A stretch of 5,192 bases of DNA from an uncultured Polyangiaceae bacterium (GTDB lineage Bacteria > Myxococcota_A > Polyangia > Polyangiales > Houyiibacteriaceae). The stretch spans positions 1-5,192 of the forward strand of contig CAMYMX010000303.1 of assembly GCA_947259605.1 (NCBI GenBank). Reading direction: 5' to 3'. The position numbers and the translations under genes are program-made. Positions 5,012-5,192 of this stretch are shown here, in pieces. The number at the start of each line of letters is the position of its first letter. Position 1 is the stretch's first letter. The notes under the pieces are model-generated. The model was not told the DNA's origin, ran no database searches, and saw only the letters and a list, made by a program, of their open reading frames with translations.

Positions 5012-5167
5012 CCACTCTTCAATGAAAGCGGAAAATTGGTTCCAACTTCGCATCGTTGGGGTCACCTCCATTAAAGAGCCCGGCTTCGGCCGGGCCTTTT
5101 TCTATCGCCGAGCGCAGCCGGGCAGGGCGATTTCATTTTTGCATACGGGGGTGTCGCAGTTGCGAAC
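4997..5167 (+). repeat. 171-bp direct repeat, copy 2
   Basis: Second copy of the module at 3893-4063, in the same orientation and exactly 1104 bases away. It again carries GGTTCCAACTTCGC, TTGGGGTCACC (5056-5066), a UUCG-loop terminator and the tail ending GTTGCGAAC. Here TCGTTGGGGTCACC matches the tRNA-Glu fragment over 14 bases. The upstream hairpin is weakened by G-to-A at 5035, while the terminator stem gains a C-G pair where copy 1 has T-G. Confidence 0.85.
5078..5101 (+). terminator. Rho-independent terminator in repeat copy 2
   Basis: GCCCGGC-TTCG-GCCGGGC (5078-5095) is a perfect 7-bp stem with UUCG tetraloop followed by C and five T residues. There is no plus-strand gene immediately upstream, so it either terminates an unseen transcript from the repeat itself or is a passenger. 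Confidence 0.8.
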
Positions 5168-5192
5168 GCAGCAGGGTCGCGAGCACCGCGCA

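Noticed and set aside
4544..5074. 176-residue plus-strand frame over the zinc-ribbon gene's 5' part and repeat copy 2
   Set aside because: It is antisense to the zinc ribbon and then runs through T-arm-like and repeat DNA; composition is typical of non-coding frames.

Overview
The window looks like accessory or gene-poor DNA from a high-GC member of the Myxococcota (Polyangiales/Sandaracinaceae-like). This rests on GC-rich codon use, two lipoproteins of the kind common in that group (one extremely cysteine-rich, one with a long Gly-Gly-Ala/Thr/Ile linker), and isolated genes with long non-coding spacers. The placement is inferred from style, not from a marker gene.

Layout. (1) 1-1415, minus strand: the N-terminal 471 codons of a polytopic GT-C glycosyltransferase resembling the TMTC/DUF1736 family, running off the left edge. 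(2) 1416-1982: 567 bases without an intact gene. It holds inverted repeats, a possible coding remnant (1575-1781) and an orphan 3' half of a tRNA-Glu (1766-1810), which is the usual scar of site-specific integration. (3) 1983-2669, plus: a lipoprotein with 18 cysteines besides the lipobox Cys. (4) 2670-2929: non-coding but full of structure, with several stem-loops and tRNA-like arms. (5) 2930-3844, plus: a lipoprotein with a Gly-rich stalk and an unrecognised C-terminal domain. (6) 3845-4210: a hairpin, the first copy of a ~171-bp repeat carrying a rho-independent terminator, and a second degenerate tRNA-Glu 3' half. (7) 4211-4735, minus: a small zinc-ribbon / one-TM / FxLYD-like protein. (8) 4736-5192: non-coding, with a possible T-arm-like hairpin and the second copy of the ~171-bp repeat in direct orientation.

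No operon is visible: each gene stands alone, and three of the four encode surface or membrane proteins of unknown role. The most interesting feature is the DNA between the genes. Every inter-genic gap from 1766 rightward contains a sequence resembling the 3' part of a tRNA (T-arm and/or acceptor strand), twice embedded in the same 171-bp module with its terminator. This suggests repeated integration/excision at tRNA 3' ends, or a family of tRNA-derived mobile units separating single-gene cassettes. The cassette reading is inference; the repeats and the tRNA-Glu half are seen directly. No integrase, transposase or CRISPR array is visible.
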